64,000 bases of DNA from Burkholderiales bacterium (GTDB lineage Bacteria > Pseudomonadota > Gammaproteobacteria > Burkholderiales > Casimicrobiaceae), in the NCBI GenBank assembly GCA_025354165.1, contig JANXNI010000052.1, forward strand, positions 82,191 to 146,190. The letters run 5' to 3'. Numbering within the stretch: position 1 is the stretch's first letter; the number at the start of each line of letters is the position of its first letter. The translations under genes were made by a program, and so were the position numbers. The notes under the pieces are model-generated. The model searched no databases, was not told where the DNA came from, and was given only the letters and a program-made list of their open reading frames with translations. Shown in pieces: positions 1-8,714 of the stretch.

Positions 1-173
1 TCGTCACACATTAGGCCGAGCCAATCAGGCAGCGGCGCGGCGCGGGTTTCGTAGTAGACTCGCGCCCTACGATTTCAAACCATGTCTATGTCGTGCCGTG
101 TCGTTAAACCGATTGGCGGATGAGACGAATATCTTGAACTAGTCCAAACAATTGCTGAAAGGGGACAAACAAT
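1..173. other. Region upstream of hupB
   Basis: No gene is visible here. In most betaproteobacteria lon precedes hupB, but only non-coding sequence falls inside the window. A purine-rich AAAGGGGAC stretch just ahead of the hupB start is the likely ribosome binding site. I see no convincing sigma-70 promoter. Confidence 0.4.
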
Positions 174-446
174 ATGAATAAAGCAGAACTGATCGAGAGC
201 ATCGCCAAGAGCGCTGACGTTTCGAAGGCGGCGGCAACACGAGCACTCGACGCCACTATCAAGGCCGTTTCGATCGCTTTGAAAAAAGGTGATGTAGTTA
301 CCCTCGTTGGTTTCGGTAGCTTTTATGTCGGCAAACGTACTGCCCGTACCGGTCGTAATCCACGCACGGGTGCCGCAATCAAGATCAAGGCAGCGAAAGT
401 TCCAAAGTTCCGCGCTGGCAAAGCTTTGAAAGATGCGATAAACTAA
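174..446 (+). CDS. hupB: DNA-binding protein HU (beta type)
   Basis: Ninety-residue histone-like protein that bends and compacts DNA as a dimer in the nucleoid. The whole length matches the HU/IHF fold: an N-terminal [12 protein letters not shown] helix, the hallmark GFGSFYV segment, and the DNA-contacting arm with GRNPRTG followed by a [14 protein letters not shown] strand. The length is typical for HU. The order HU, tRNA genes, ppiD is common in betaproteobacteria, where lon usually lies upstream. It is HU rather than IHF because of the arm sequence and this context. Confidence 0.96.
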   Translation: MNKAELIESIAKSADVSKAAATRALDATIKAVSIALKKGDVVTLVGFGSFYVGKRTARTGRNPRTGAAIKIKAAKVPKFRAGKALKDAIN

Positions 447-461
447 TGGGCTTGCTTGGAT

Positions 462-483
462 GAATTAATTAACGAGTTAATTC
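462..483 (+). terminator. Possible weak terminator after hupB
   Basis: An AT-rich inverted repeat (GAATTAA, 8-base loop, TTAATTC) lies 15 bases after the hupB stop and is followed by a pyrimidine-rich stretch. The stem is weak and lacks GC pairs, so termination is only a possibility. Confidence 0.3.
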
Positions 484-532
484 TTCCAACCGCTGAGTTT
501 TGGGATTCCTAACCGATTCCAGAGTTCCAAGC

Positions 533-608
533 GGGTGCTTAGCTCAGTTGGTAGAGCGTCGCCCTTACAAGGCGAATGTCGGGGGTTCGAGCCCCTCAGC
601 ACCCACCA
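533..608 (+). tRNA. tRNA-Val (anticodon TAC)
   Basis: A complete cloverleaf. The acceptor stem GGGTGCT pairs with AGCACCC, the D-loop is AGCTCAGTTGGTAGAGC, the anticodon stem CGCCC/GGGCG-like surrounds TTACAAG with anticodon TAC, and the T arm contains GGTTCGAGCC. The discriminator base is A and CCA is encoded. Confidence 0.96.
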
Positions 609-642
609 AATGACATGAGCGCGAAAGCGTAAGTAGTTCATA

Positions 643-719
643 GGAGTGGTAGTTCAGTTGGTTAGAATACCGGCCTGTCACGCCGGGGGTCGCGGGTTCG
701 AGTCCCGTCCACTCCGCCA
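643..719 (+). tRNA. tRNA-Asp (anticodon GTC)
   Basis: A complete cloverleaf. The acceptor stem GGAGTGG pairs with CCACTCC, the anticodon arm CCGGCCTGTCACGCCGG carries GTC, and the T arm contains GGGTTCGAGTCCC. The discriminator is G, as expected for aspartate tRNA, and CCA is encoded. It follows tRNA-Val by 34 bases, so the two are probably cotranscribed. Confidence 0.96.
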
Positions 720-735
720 ACAAAAAGACACAATC

Positions 736-761
736 AAGGCGAACGATAGTTCGCCTTTTTT
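736..761 (+). terminator. Rho-independent terminator of the tRNA operon
   Basis: A perfect 9-bp stem (AAGGCGAAC, GATA loop, GTTCGCCTT) is followed by a T-run, 16 bases after the tRNA-Asp CCA end. Confidence 0.88.
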
Positions 762-877
762 GTATCTGATGTCCTAGTTGAGTCTGGCACCGAATGCCAC
801 AACGCGGGGCGAGCTTCCGAGGCAACGGTTAAGTCCCTGCCAGCATCGCACCGCAACACCGTAACGAAGAGAAAAGC

Positions 878-2836
878 ATGTTTGATTTCGTCCACAAGAA
901 CAAACGAATCGTTCAGTTCATCCTTGCATTGATGGTGTTGCCGTTTGCGTTTGTCGGGGTAGACAGCTACGTGCGCAATATGAGCAGCGATAAAGATGTT
1001 GCGACGGTTGGCGGGCAAAGCATCACGCCACAAGATTTCGAGAACGCGCTACGCTCACAGCAAGAACGTATGCGCCAAATGCTGGGTAAAAATTTTGATC
1101 CTACGATGTTTGACAACCCGGAAGTTCGCCAACAGGTGCTCGATGGTCTGGTTAATCAACGCTTGCTGGCTGCATCGGGTCAGGAGCTGAAACTCACCGC
1201 GCCGGATGCGCTTTTGCAAAAGACCATTCTCGAAATCCCTGATTTTCAGGATGGCGGAAAATTCTCCCCAGCAAAATACGATGAGGTGCTCAAGCTCAAT
1301 GGCTTGAATCGCATGAGCTACGAACAGCGGCTGCGTGGCGATCTCGCACAGCAGCCCATTCAGGACGCGCTTTCTCGCAGTAATCTCACAAGCACCGCTC
1401 AGGTTGGCTTGTTCCAGCGTTTGACCGAACAGGCGAGGGAGATTCAGGTCGCCGCTATTGACGTAAACACGTTCATGCCGCTGGCTAAAGTCGAAGACGC
1501 ACAGATCAAAGCAGAATACGAAAAGAGCCCCGATTCGTATCGCGCGCCGGAGCAGGTGAAGATCGAGTATGTGATGCTCAATCAGACTGCGTTCATGGCA
1601 AGCGCTGTGGTGACACCAGAAGAGCTAAAGGCTGAGTACGATAAGCGCCTCAAGGAATTCTCGGCCCCAGAAGAACGCCGCGCCAGCCATATCTTGTTGT
1701 CGGTAGAAAAAGATGAAAAGGGACAACCGAAAACTGCCTCGAAGGACGCTGCGAAGGCGGAGGCTGAGGCCATCATCAAACAAGTCGGCACGTCGGCTGA
1801 AAAATTTGCTGAGCTCGCCAAAACAAAATCGAAGGATCCGGGTTCCGCTGCGCAGGGCGGCGATCTGGGATTCTTCGGACGCGGTCAGATGGTGAAACCA
1901 TTCGAGGACGCCGTTTACTCGATGAAGCCGGGCGAGATACGCGGCCCGATTGAATCAGACTTTGGTTTTCACATCATTCGTTTGACCGAAGTAAAAGCGG
2001 AGCGCACGCGCCCACTCGACGAAGTCCGCGCGCAGATCGAATCTGAACTCAAACAACAAAAGGCCAATAAACTCTTTGCCGAGAACGCGGAGAAATTTCA
2101 GAACCGCGTTTACGAGCAAGGCGACAGCTACGCAAAGATTGCTGAAGAGTTGAAGCTTGAGGTCAAAAAAACCGACTGGCTGACGCGCGCACAAGTGCAG
2201 GCCATCGCGGCTGGTAACCAGAAATTTGCGCAGACCGTATTTGCTCCCGCCAACGTCGCGGCCAAGAAAAATTCGGAAGCGATCGACCTCGGCAACAACA
2301 GCCTGATCTCGGCACGGGTGCTCGAATACAAACCTTCCGCGGTGCGCCCGCTAGAAGATGTACGTGCCCAAATCAGCTTGCAATTGCAACGCAAATTGGC
2401 GGGTGAACTGGCTGCCAAGGCCGGTGCAGAAAAGGTCGCAGCGATTTCCGCTGGCAAAGACGCAGGCCTGACGTTTGGCCCGGCACAAAAGCTCACACGT
2501 CAGGCTCCGCTGCCAAACGTCAATCAAGCGCTGGCGAAGGGCGTTTTTGCCGCTGACGTTAGCAAGGGGCCAGCGGTTGTGGGTGGCCCTAACGATGCCG
2601 GTGGTTATGCCGTTGCCAAAGTGTTGAAGGTTATCGAGCCTGAAGCTGCAGACGCCGAAAAATTGAAATCTCTTGGCCAGCGGTTGGCTGGTCAAGGCGG
2701 CGCAGATCTGAGCAACGCTTATCTCGTTGCTTTAAAAGAGCGCATCAAGGTCGAGATCAAAAATAATGCCATTCCTGCGGCCCCCGACAAATCTGAAAAA
2801 TCAGATAAAGCGGGCGGCGGCAAGTCGCCCGGCTAA
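878..2836 (+). CDS. ppiD: Peptidyl-prolyl cis-trans isomerase PpiD (SurA/parvulin type)
   Basis: Membrane-anchored periplasmic folding chaperone that interacts with outer-membrane and secreted proteins leaving the Sec translocon. Residues 1–35 form a short cytoplasmic start (MFDFVHKNKRIVQ) and one membrane helix. A SurA_N-like helical region follows to about residue 230. A parvulin rotamase domain lies at about 265–370, with ASHILL, the GGDLGFFGRG segment and FGFHIIRL, followed by a C-terminal helical region. The length of 652 is normal for PpiD. It ends with a Lys/Gly-rich tail. The position after HU and tRNAs fits betaproteobacterial synteny. Confidence 0.93.
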   Translation: MFDFVHKNKRIVQFILALMVLPFAFVGVDSYVRNMSSDKDVATVGGQSITPQDFENALRSQQERMRQMLGKNFDPTMFDNPEVRQQVLDGLVNQRLLAASGQELKLTAPDALLQKTILEIPDFQDGGKFSPAKYDEVLKLNGLNRMSYEQRLRGDLAQQPIQDALSRSNLTSTAQVGLFQRLTEQAREIQVAAIDVNTFMPLAKVEDAQIKAEYEKSPDSYRAPEQVKIEYVMLNQTAFMASAVVTPEELKAEYDKRLKEFSAPEERRASHILLSVEKDEKGQPKTASKDAAKAEAEAIIKQVGTSAEKFAELAKTKSKDPGSAAQGGDLGFFGRGQMVKPFEDAVYSMKPGEIRGPIESDFGFHIIRLTEVKAERTRPLDEVRAQIESELKQQKANKLFAENAEKFQNRVYEQGDSYAKIAEELKLEVKKTDWLTRAQVQAIAAGNQKFAQTVFAPANVAAKKNSEAIDLGNNSLISARVLEYKPSAVRPLEDVRAQISLQLQRKLAGELAAKAGAEKVAAISAGKDAGLTFGPAQKLTRQAPLPNVNQALAKGVFAADVSKGPAVVGGPNDAGGYAVAKVLKVIEPEAADAEKLKSLGQRLAGQGGADLSNAYLVALKERIKVEIKNNAIPAAPDKSEKSDKAGGGKSPG

Positions 2837-2866
2837 CTCGCCTTAACTTACTGTGCGCGCTCCGAG

Positions 2867-2896
2867 CTGACCTGGATCGCGCGCCGTGCGTAAAAT
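2867..2896 (+). promoter_or_regulatory. Probable sigma-70 promoter of guaB
   Basis: CTGACC (2867–2872) and TAAAAT (2891–2896) are separated by 18 bases. They lie between the ppiD stop and the guaB start, which leaves a short leader of roughly 15 bases. Both hexamers are near consensus, but this is prediction only. Confidence 0.45.
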
Positions 2897-2916
2897 AGCG
2901 CTTTTGGGAATTTCAC

Positions 2917-4386
2917 ATGCGCATTCGCGCCAAAGCCCTTACCTTTGACGACGTTCTGCTCGTCCCCGGCCAGTCCAGTGTTCTGCCTCGCGATGTTGAC
3001 CTCGCGACCCCACTCACCCGCTCCATCCGTCTGAATCTGCCGCTGCTGTCGGCTGCGATGGATACGGTGACCGAATCGCGTCTCGCGATCGCGATGGCGC
3101 AAGCTGGCGGCGTTGGCGTCATTCATAAAAATTTCACGGCAAAGCTGCAAGCCCTTGAGGTGAGCCGCGTGAAACGATTTGAATCGGGCGTGCTTAAGGA
3201 TCCCATCACCGTCCCGCCGACCTTGCCGGTGCGCGACGTGCTCGCCATTACTCGCGAGCATCGTGTATCCGGTCTGCCAGTCGTTGAAGGCAATAAAGTC
3301 GTAGGTATCGTCACCAATCGCGACCTGCGTTTTGAGCCGGAACTCGACCAACCCGTTTCTGCGATCATGACGCCCGCGTCGAAGCTGGTGACCGTGCGCG
3401 AAGGCGAAAGCATCGAAGTGGCGAAAGCGCTGATGCACAAGCACCGCCTTGAGCGCGTGCTGGTCGTTAACGAGAAATTTGAGTTGCGCGGTCTTATCAC
3501 CGTCAAAGATATCCTCAAGTCCACCGAGCACCCGCTTGCCTGCAAGGATCAGTTTGGTCGCTTGCGTGTCGGCGCGGCTGTTGGCGTTGCCGAAGGCACC
3601 GAAGAGCGTGTTGAATTGCTATTGGCGGCTGGTGCGGATTTCCTTGTCATCGACACGGCTCACGGTCACTCCAAAGGCGTAATTGATCGCGTTCGTTGGG
3701 CCAAACAAAATTATCCTGACGCCCAAATCATCGCAGGCAACATCGCCACGGCTGAGGCCGCACGCGCGCTGGCGGATGCAGGGGCTGATGCAGTCAAGGT
3801 CGGTATCGGCCCAGGCGCTATTTGCACCACGCGTATCGTGACTGGCGTTGGTGTGCCCCAGATTACCGCGATTGCCGACGTCGCCAAGGGCTTGGCCGGC
3901 ACGGACATTCCGCTGATCGCCGACGGTGGCATTCGTTATTCCGGTGACATCGCCAAGGCAATCGCAGCGGGTGCCCATTGCGTCATGCTGGGAAGTATGT
4001 TTGCGGGCACCGAAGAAGCGCCGGGCGACATCGTATTGTTTCAGGGCCGCAGCTACAAAAGCTTCCGCGGCATGGGCAGTCTCGGCGCGATGCAACAAGG
4101 CAGCGCGGATCGCTACTTTCAGGACAGCGCACCAAACAACCCGAACACCGCCAAACTGGTTCCGGAAGGCGTCGAAGCACAAGTGCCATTCAAAGGCAGC
4201 GTCGCCAACGTTATTTTCCAGATGGAGGGCGGTTTGCGCGCTTCCATGCACTACTGCGGCTGCATCACACTAGACGAGATGCGCACACGCGCAGAATTTT
4301 CAGAAATCACCTCCGCTGGCATTCGTGAATCCCATGTTCACGATGTCAGCATCACGAAAGAAGCCCCGAACTACCATGTTGACTAG
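2917..4386 (+). CDS. guaB: Inosine-5'-monophosphate dehydrogenase
   Basis: Converts IMP to XMP with NAD+, the first committed step of GMP synthesis. The protein has 489 residues, the usual length. It shows the N-terminal [10 protein letters not shown] motif, a Bateman module of two CBS domains inserted at about residues 95–205, the active-site loop [11 protein letters not shown] with the catalytic cysteine near residue 305, and the [12 protein letters not shown] phosphate-binding segment. Only one DUF2059 gene separates it from guaA, so both steps from IMP to GMP are encoded here. Confidence 0.97.
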   Translation: MRIRAKALTFDDVLLVPGQSSVLPRDVDLATPLTRSIRLNLPLLSAAMDTVTESRLAIAMAQAGGVGVIHKNFTAKLQALEVSRVKRFESGVLKDPITVPPTLPVRDVLAITREHRVSGLPVVEGNKVVGIVTNRDLRFEPELDQPVSAIMTPASKLVTVREGESIEVAKALMHKHRLERVLVVNEKFELRGLITVKDILKSTEHPLACKDQFGRLRVGAAVGVAEGTEERVELLLAAGADFLVIDTAHGHSKGVIDRVRWAKQNYPDAQIIAGNIATAEAARALADAGADAVKVGIGPGAICTTRIVTGVGVPQITAIADVAKGLAGTDIPLIADGGIRYSGDIAKAIAAGAHCVMLGSMFAGTEEAPGDIVLFQGRSYKSFRGMGSLGAMQQGSADRYFQDSAPNNPNTAKLVPEGVEAQVPFKGSVANVIFQMEGGLRASMHYCGCITLDEMRTRAEFSEITSAGIRESHVHDVSITKEAPNYHVD

Positions 4387-4948
4387 TATTTCCCGCATTG
4401 CGCTCGTCGCGATCCTCGCTTGCACGACGCTCACCGCACAGGCCGATGAGCTCACACCTGCCAAACGTACGCAAATTAAAACTCTGCTCGAAGTCACAGG
4501 CATCAAGGCGATCTCTGAACAGATCGCCAACAACACCGTGCAAAGCTGGGCACCCGGAATCAAGCAACTGGATCCCAAGTTCCCGGACAAAGGATTAGCG
4601 ATTGCTCGGGACGCTTTTCTGGCCAGTCTGAACACGAAAATCGACACACCGGGCGGATTAATTGAACAAGTGACGCTCGTTTATCACAATACGTTTAGCG
4701 GGCCGGAAATCGCCGATTTGTTGAAGTTCTATCAAAGCCCGGTCGGTAAAAAACTGCTCGCGAATCAGGCGAAAGTTAACGGCGAAACGTTCCAGACCGC
4801 GATGAAATGGGCCGACTCCATGTCTGCTGACATCGACCAGCGAATCGAAGCTGGACTGAAAAAAGAAGGGCTCAAACTGCCTGAGCCACCGAAGACGGCA
4901 CCCGGCGCACCCGCCGCAGGTGGCACGCAACCTCCCGCCAAAAAATAG
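4376..4948 (+). CDS. DUF2059 domain protein, exported
   Basis: A 190-residue protein of unknown function. I chose the ATG at 4376, which gives a clean signal peptide ([23 protein letters not shown]), over an earlier in-frame ATG at 4325 that would extend a long way into guaB. The gene overlaps the guaB stop by 11 bases, suggesting translational coupling. The DUF2059 helical region covers about residues 75–140 ([22 protein letters not shown]). The tail is Pro/Ala rich. Its place between guaB and guaA recurs in related genomes as far as I recall; no role in purine metabolism can be read from the sequence. Confidence 0.8.
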   Translation: MLTSISRIALVAILACTTLTAQADELTPAKRTQIKTLLEVTGIKAISEQIANNTVQSWAPGIKQLDPKFPDKGLAIARDAFLASLNTKIDTPGGLIEQVTLVYHNTFSGPEIADLLKFYQSPVGKKLLANQAKVNGETFQTAMKWADSMSADIDQRIEAGLKKEGLKLPEPPKTAPGAPAAGGTQPPAKK

Positions 4949-4959
4949 CGGCAATGAAC

Positions 4960-4981
4960 AAGGGGCCTCGCGGCCCCTTTG
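4960..4981 (+). terminator. Hairpin between the DUF2059 gene and guaA
   Basis: AAGGGGCC and GGCCCCTTT form an 8-bp GC-rich stem around a TCGC loop, 12 bases after the stop. The T tract is only three bases long, so it may be a weak terminator or an attenuating hairpin ahead of guaA. Confidence 0.55.
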
Positions 4982-5022
4982 TGTTTCAGCCCCAGCTTTT
5001 TAACGTACTTAGCGAGATCACC

Positions 5023-6603
5023 ATGGCACGCGGCATCCTCATTCTTGATTTTGGTTCGCAGGTTACGCAGCTCATCGCACGCCGAGTGCGTGAAATGGGC
5101 GTGTACTGCGAGCTGCATCCGAACGACGTGTCGGACGAGTTCATTCGCGAATACAACCCCGAAGGCATCATCCTCTCGGGCAGTCACGCCAGCACCTATG
5201 AAGCGCATGATTTGCGTGCGCCCGCCGCCGTCTTCACGCAGGGCGTTCCCGTGCTTGGCATCTGCTACGGCATGTTCACCATGACCGTGCAACTGGGCGG
5301 CAAAGTGGAGGCCAGCGATCATCGTGAATTCGGTCATGCCGAAGTTCGCGCACGCGGCCATACGCGGTTTCTGGAAGGCATTGAAGACGCGAAGAACGAA
5401 GACGGGCACGGCCTTTTGCATGTCTGGATGAGTCACGGCGACAAAGTCACTGAGATGCCGCCAGGATTTAAGCTCATGGCTTCCACGCTGAGTTGTCCTG
5501 TCGCCGGTATGGCCGATGAAGTGCGCAATTTTTACGGCGTGCAATTTCACCCCGAAGTGACGCACAGCAAACAAGGCACAGCGATGTTGCGTCGTTTTGT
5601 GCTGGACATTTGCGCCGCCGAGCCGTCATGGACAATGCCGAATTACATCGACACGGCGGTCGCGAAAATTCGCGAGGCAGTTGGCAAGGATGAGGTGATA
5701 CTGGGTCTCTCCGGTGGCGTTGATTCCAGCGTTGCTGCGGCGCTAATCCACCGGGCGATTGGTCCACAACTCACCTGTGTATTCGTTGATCATGGACTGT
5801 TGCGCTTAAACGAGGGCGCGATGGTGATGGACATGTTCGCGCGCAATTTAGGCGTAAAAGTCATCGCCGTTGACGCCAGCGAGCAATTCCTCGGTCACCT
5901 CAAGGGTGTGACTGACCCCGAGGCCAAACGCAAAATTATCGGCCGCGAATTCGTTGAAGTGTTTCAGGCAGAAGCGAAAAAACTGCCCGCTGCGAAGTGG
6001 TTAGCGCAAGGCACGATTTATCCCGACGTGATCGAAAGTGCGGGCGCAAAAACCAAAAAAGCCAACACGATCAAGAGTCATCATAATGTGGGGGGATTGC
6101 CGGAAACGCTCAATCTGAAACTGCTCGAACCGCTGCGTGAATTGTTCAAGGATGAAGTTCGCGAACTCGGCGTCGCGCTTGGTCTGCCGCGTGAAATGGT
6201 CTATCGTCATCCATTTCCCGGCCCCGGTTTGGGTGTGCGAATTCTGGGCGAAGTGACGCGTCCAGCTGCTGATTTGTTGCGTCGCGCAGATGCGATTTTT
6301 ATTGAAGAATTGCGCAACACCAAAGACTCCGAAGGCCGGAGCTGGTACGACCTCACCGCGCAAGCCTTCGCAGTGTTCCTTCCAGTGAAAAGCGTCGGCG
6401 TCATGGGCGATGGCCGCACGTACGAAAACGTGGTGGCATTGCGCGCCGTACAAACCACCGATTTCATGACCGCGCATTGGGCAGAACTGCCGCATTCGCT
6501 GCTCGGTAAAGTCTCGAACCGCATCATCAACGAAGTGCGTGGTTTTAACCGCGTGGTCTACGATATTTCAGGAAAACCACCGGCCACGATTGAGTGGGAA
6601 TAG
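5023..6603 (+). CDS. guaA: GMP synthase (glutamine-hydrolysing)
   Basis: Aminates XMP to GMP using glutamine and ATP. The ATG at 5023 ([16 protein letters not shown]) is chosen because the in-frame start at 4954 would place the upstream hairpin inside the gene; the protein is then 526 residues, the normal length. The class I amidotransferase domain has the nucleophile in GICYGM near residue 82 and a late FHPEVTHS triad segment. The ATP pyrophosphatase P-loop is [10 protein letters not shown] near residue 226. The C-terminal dimerisation domain ends in KPPATIEWE, the family hallmark. Confidence 0.97.
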   Translation: MARGILILDFGSQVTQLIARRVREMGVYCELHPNDVSDEFIREYNPEGIILSGSHASTYEAHDLRAPAAVFTQGVPVLGICYGMFTMTVQLGGKVEASDHREFGHAEVRARGHTRFLEGIEDAKNEDGHGLLHVWMSHGDKVTEMPPGFKLMASTLSCPVAGMADEVRNFYGVQFHPEVTHSKQGTAMLRRFVLDICAAEPSWTMPNYIDTAVAKIREAVGKDEVILGLSGGVDSSVAAALIHRAIGPQLTCVFVDHGLLRLNEGAMVMDMFARNLGVKVIAVDASEQFLGHLKGVTDPEAKRKIIGREFVEVFQAEAKKLPAAKWLAQGTIYPDVIESAGAKTKKANTIKSHHNVGGLPETLNLKLLEPLRELFKDEVRELGVALGLPREMVYRHPFPGPGLGVRILGEVTRPAADLLRRADAIFIEELRNTKDSEGRSWYDLTAQAFAVFLPVKSVGVMGDGRTYENVVALRAVQTTDFMTAHWAELPHSLLGKVSNRIINEVRGFNRVVYDISGKPPATIEWE

Positions 6604-6650
6604 CGCATCTCCGCGATTTTCAGCGCGCTCTTTCGCAGATAGAAGTTGAT

Positions 6651-6766
6651 CAGCTTTTTCATGAAACGACCACCACGTAGGGGCCGTGCGCGTTTTATGG
6701 CGATTGTCGATTTTTACGAAAATGAGGGTGCAGCCCCTGATTAGCGGGCATTTCAGATAAAAGCTG
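6651..6766. repeat. 116-bp palindromic repeat, copy A
   Basis: Complete copy, between the converging ends of guaA and the lytic transglycosylase gene. The outer arms are CAGCTTTTTCATGAAACGACC and, at the other end, TTTCAGATAAAAGCTG. Inner arms TAGGGGC and GCCCCT follow, and the centre is TGTCGATT. It shares exact length and layout with copies at 11933, 19164, 29524 and 52740. Confidence 0.85.
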
Positions 6767-6853
6767 AAAATAATTGGGAGTCAGAAACGCCCTTGCGACG
6801 GCAGACGTTTTTTTAAAAGTTTTACTAATTTGCGCAGCTCATTCCGCCGTCTT

Positions 6854-8284
6854 TTAATTCGACGCAGCTCGCAGTTTCGGTTGATAAGGCGCTTCCAGCC
6901 GCAGCAACACATCGTAGTAAGCGCGCACTGACTCGACGTAATCCACCGGCATGCCGCAGCGGCAAGGCCCTGTCTTGAACTGCGCGGCAATTTCCGGCTT
7001 TATCAGAAGCGGCAAATGACGCCGCACATCGGGCCACATATCCGGATTCTTCCTGGCGCGCTGCGTCAGAATGCGAGCGTTCTCCACGTGCGCCAGGCCG
7101 ATGTTGTAGGCAGCGAGCGCAAACCAGGTTTTGTCCGGTTCCTGAATGCGCGCCGCGAGGCCATTTCGTTTCAATTCCATCAGGTAGCGCGCTCCTCCCA
7201 AAATCGACGAACGCGGATCAAGCCGATCCACGTTGTAGCGCCGCGCTGTATCTTCGGTGAATTGCATGATGCCGCGCACGCCGGTCTCGGAGGTCGCGTC
7301 GGTCTCCCAATGCGATTCCTGATATGACACCGCCGCCAGCAACCGCCATTCGATGCCGTAGGTTTCCTGCGCCTGCTGAAACCACGTACGGTATCGCGGC
7401 AGCACGGTGTTCACGCGTTCGCTGAACACCTCGATATCGACCGGACTGATTTTTTGCGGAAATCCGAAATAGCGATCGAGAACCCGCGCGATTTGCCCGT
7501 CCCGCGTGATGCGCGTCAGGAACGCATTCGCGCTGTCACGCACGGCCGTTGCATCGTGCGCAAACAGCCAGACACGGGACATTGCGGGTTGCACGACGAA
7601 GGCCCGCTGCGCGTCGTAATGAAAATGCCGACTCGCGTTGAAGGTGTCCTCTTCAACGATGGCGTATTGCACCTCGTCGTCACCCACAGCCGAGATCAGC
7701 GATTCATCGTCGTTCTTCGTATCCTCGACGAACGAAATCGTCGGGTTCTTCCGCCGCAGTTCGGTCATGCGCGGATGCGTGTAGATACGCGAACTCACAA
7801 CCACACGCTTCGGAAACACCTCGGCTAACGATTTTGGCGTGAATTTCTGCGGCGAATTGAGCAGGACCCAGGCACTTTCCTGGTACCGCGCTTTGGTTGC
7901 AATCTCGGTGGTGCTCAGTCCATCGACCGTGTTGCCCATCGCCACCACGTCCACCTCGCCGCGTAACAGGGCGAGCCGCGCAGCATCGGGCGTGGCGAAT
8001 GTTTTGATCTCAAGCGGGGTGTTTTGCGTTTTTGCAAATGCACTGATGAGGTCGTACTCAAGCCCCGCCAATTCACCGTTCGGATCGGTGTAATAAATCG
8101 TTGGATGCACCATCAGTGCGGCGCGCAGCGGCGGTTTCGATGCGCCGTTTAAATCGTTCACGGGCGGCGAGGTAGAACTCACCGCGCGCGTCTCGACCCA
8201 CGTCAAAATTTTGACGGGCAGCAACAGGGCGGCGATCGCAGCCAATACGGCAAGGACGACCGCGACAACGCGGAACCGGGGCAT
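6854..8284 (-). CDS. mltF: Membrane-bound lytic murein transglycosylase F
   Basis: Cleaves the glycan strands of peptidoglycan, forming 1,6-anhydromuramic ends. The 476-residue protein begins with a hydrophobic export or anchor segment (residues 5–27). A family 3 solute-binding-like domain follows at about 55–280, and then a C-terminal SLT domain with the catalytic glutamate in SYQESHW near residue 322 and the RGIMQFTEDTA and ALAAYNIGLAH motifs. This two-domain order is the MltF signature. It converges on guaA, with repeat copy A between them. Confidence 0.92.
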   Translation of the reverse strand: MPRFRVVAVVLAVLAAIAALLLPVKILTWVETRAVSSTSPPVNDLNGASKPPLRAALMVHPTIYYTDPNGELAGLEYDLISAFAKTQNTPLEIKTFATPDAARLALLRGEVDVVAMGNTVDGLSTTEIATKARYQESAWVLLNSPQKFTPKSLAEVFPKRVVVSSRIYTHPRMTELRRKNPTISFVEDTKNDDESLISAVGDDEVQYAIVEEDTFNASRHFHYDAQRAFVVQPAMSRVWLFAHDATAVRDSANAFLTRITRDGQIARVLDRYFGFPQKISPVDIEVFSERVNTVLPRYRTWFQQAQETYGIEWRLLAAVSYQESHWETDATSETGVRGIMQFTEDTARRYNVDRLDPRSSILGGARYLMELKRNGLAARIQEPDKTWFALAAYNIGLAHVENARILTQRARKNPDMWPDVRRHLPLLIKPEIAAQFKTGPCRCGMPVDYVESVRAYYDVLLRLEAPYQPKLRAASN

Positions 8285-8340
8285 CAGGTGGGGTAGGGCT
8301 TCAGGCGCAGGGATTCAGGGCTTTGGAGTATACGAGGCCC

Positions 8341-8346
8341 TATAAT
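8341..8346 (+). promoter_or_regulatory. -10 element of the ffs promoter
   Basis: A consensus TATAAT lies five bases before the predicted 5' end of the 4.5S RNA. No good -35 hexamer is found at 16–18 bases upstream. Confidence 0.6.
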
Positions 8347-8351
8347 CACAA

Positions 8352-8449
8352 GTGGTGGGTCGCCCCGCATGTCTAACTTGTGAATCTGGTCAGGTCCGGA
8401 AGGAAGCAGCCACAGCGAGCCAAGCAGTGCCGGGGGAACGGCTCACCAC
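8352..8449 (+). ncRNA. ffs: Signal recognition particle 4.5S RNA
   Basis: RNA component of the bacterial signal recognition particle, which binds Ffh and targets inner-membrane proteins. The diagnostic apical domain GGTCAGGTCCGGAAGGAAGC is present around 8387–8407, followed by AGCAGTGCCGGG. The 5' GTGGTGGG pairs with the 3' CTCACCAC, closing a single long hairpin of about 98 nucleotides. It lies upstream of dnaX, a common position in this group. Confidence 0.93.
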
Positions 8450-8660
8450 CTACTCTCCGGCGTGGCGATATGGGCGAATCGCTGCGTTGAGTTTTCCGCG
8501 CGGAACTCGCCTACCACTTGAGGTATGGCTCGTCCCGCTCGAAAAACTCGCCTTGCGCTTCATCCCATCTCGCCACGCTGCACGTTGGGCGGGATGTCAC
8601 CTCAACCCGAACCGCTCTCCTCATGCTCCGCCGTCCGTGGTGAGCCGTCGAACCACTTGG

Positions 8661-8687
8661 TTGCGGAAGTCCCACCCCTCCTACAAT
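8661..8687 (+). promoter_or_regulatory. Possible dnaX promoter
   Basis: TTGCGG (8661–8666) and TACAAT (8682–8687) are separated by 15 bases, shorter than ideal, and lie 28 bases before the dnaX start. The rest of the 8450–8714 interval holds no gene I can support. Confidence 0.35.
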
Positions 8688-8714
8688 TGATCCAGTTTCT
8701 CACCGGCTCAATTC

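Noticed and set aside
565..825. Minus-strand open frame across the two tRNA genes
   Set aside because: It is the antisense of tRNA-Val and tRNA-Asp; peptides such as GLEPPTFAL are a well-known artefact of this.
4325..4375. Earlier start for the DUF2059 gene
   Set aside because: It would extend further into guaB and destroy the N-terminal signal peptide.
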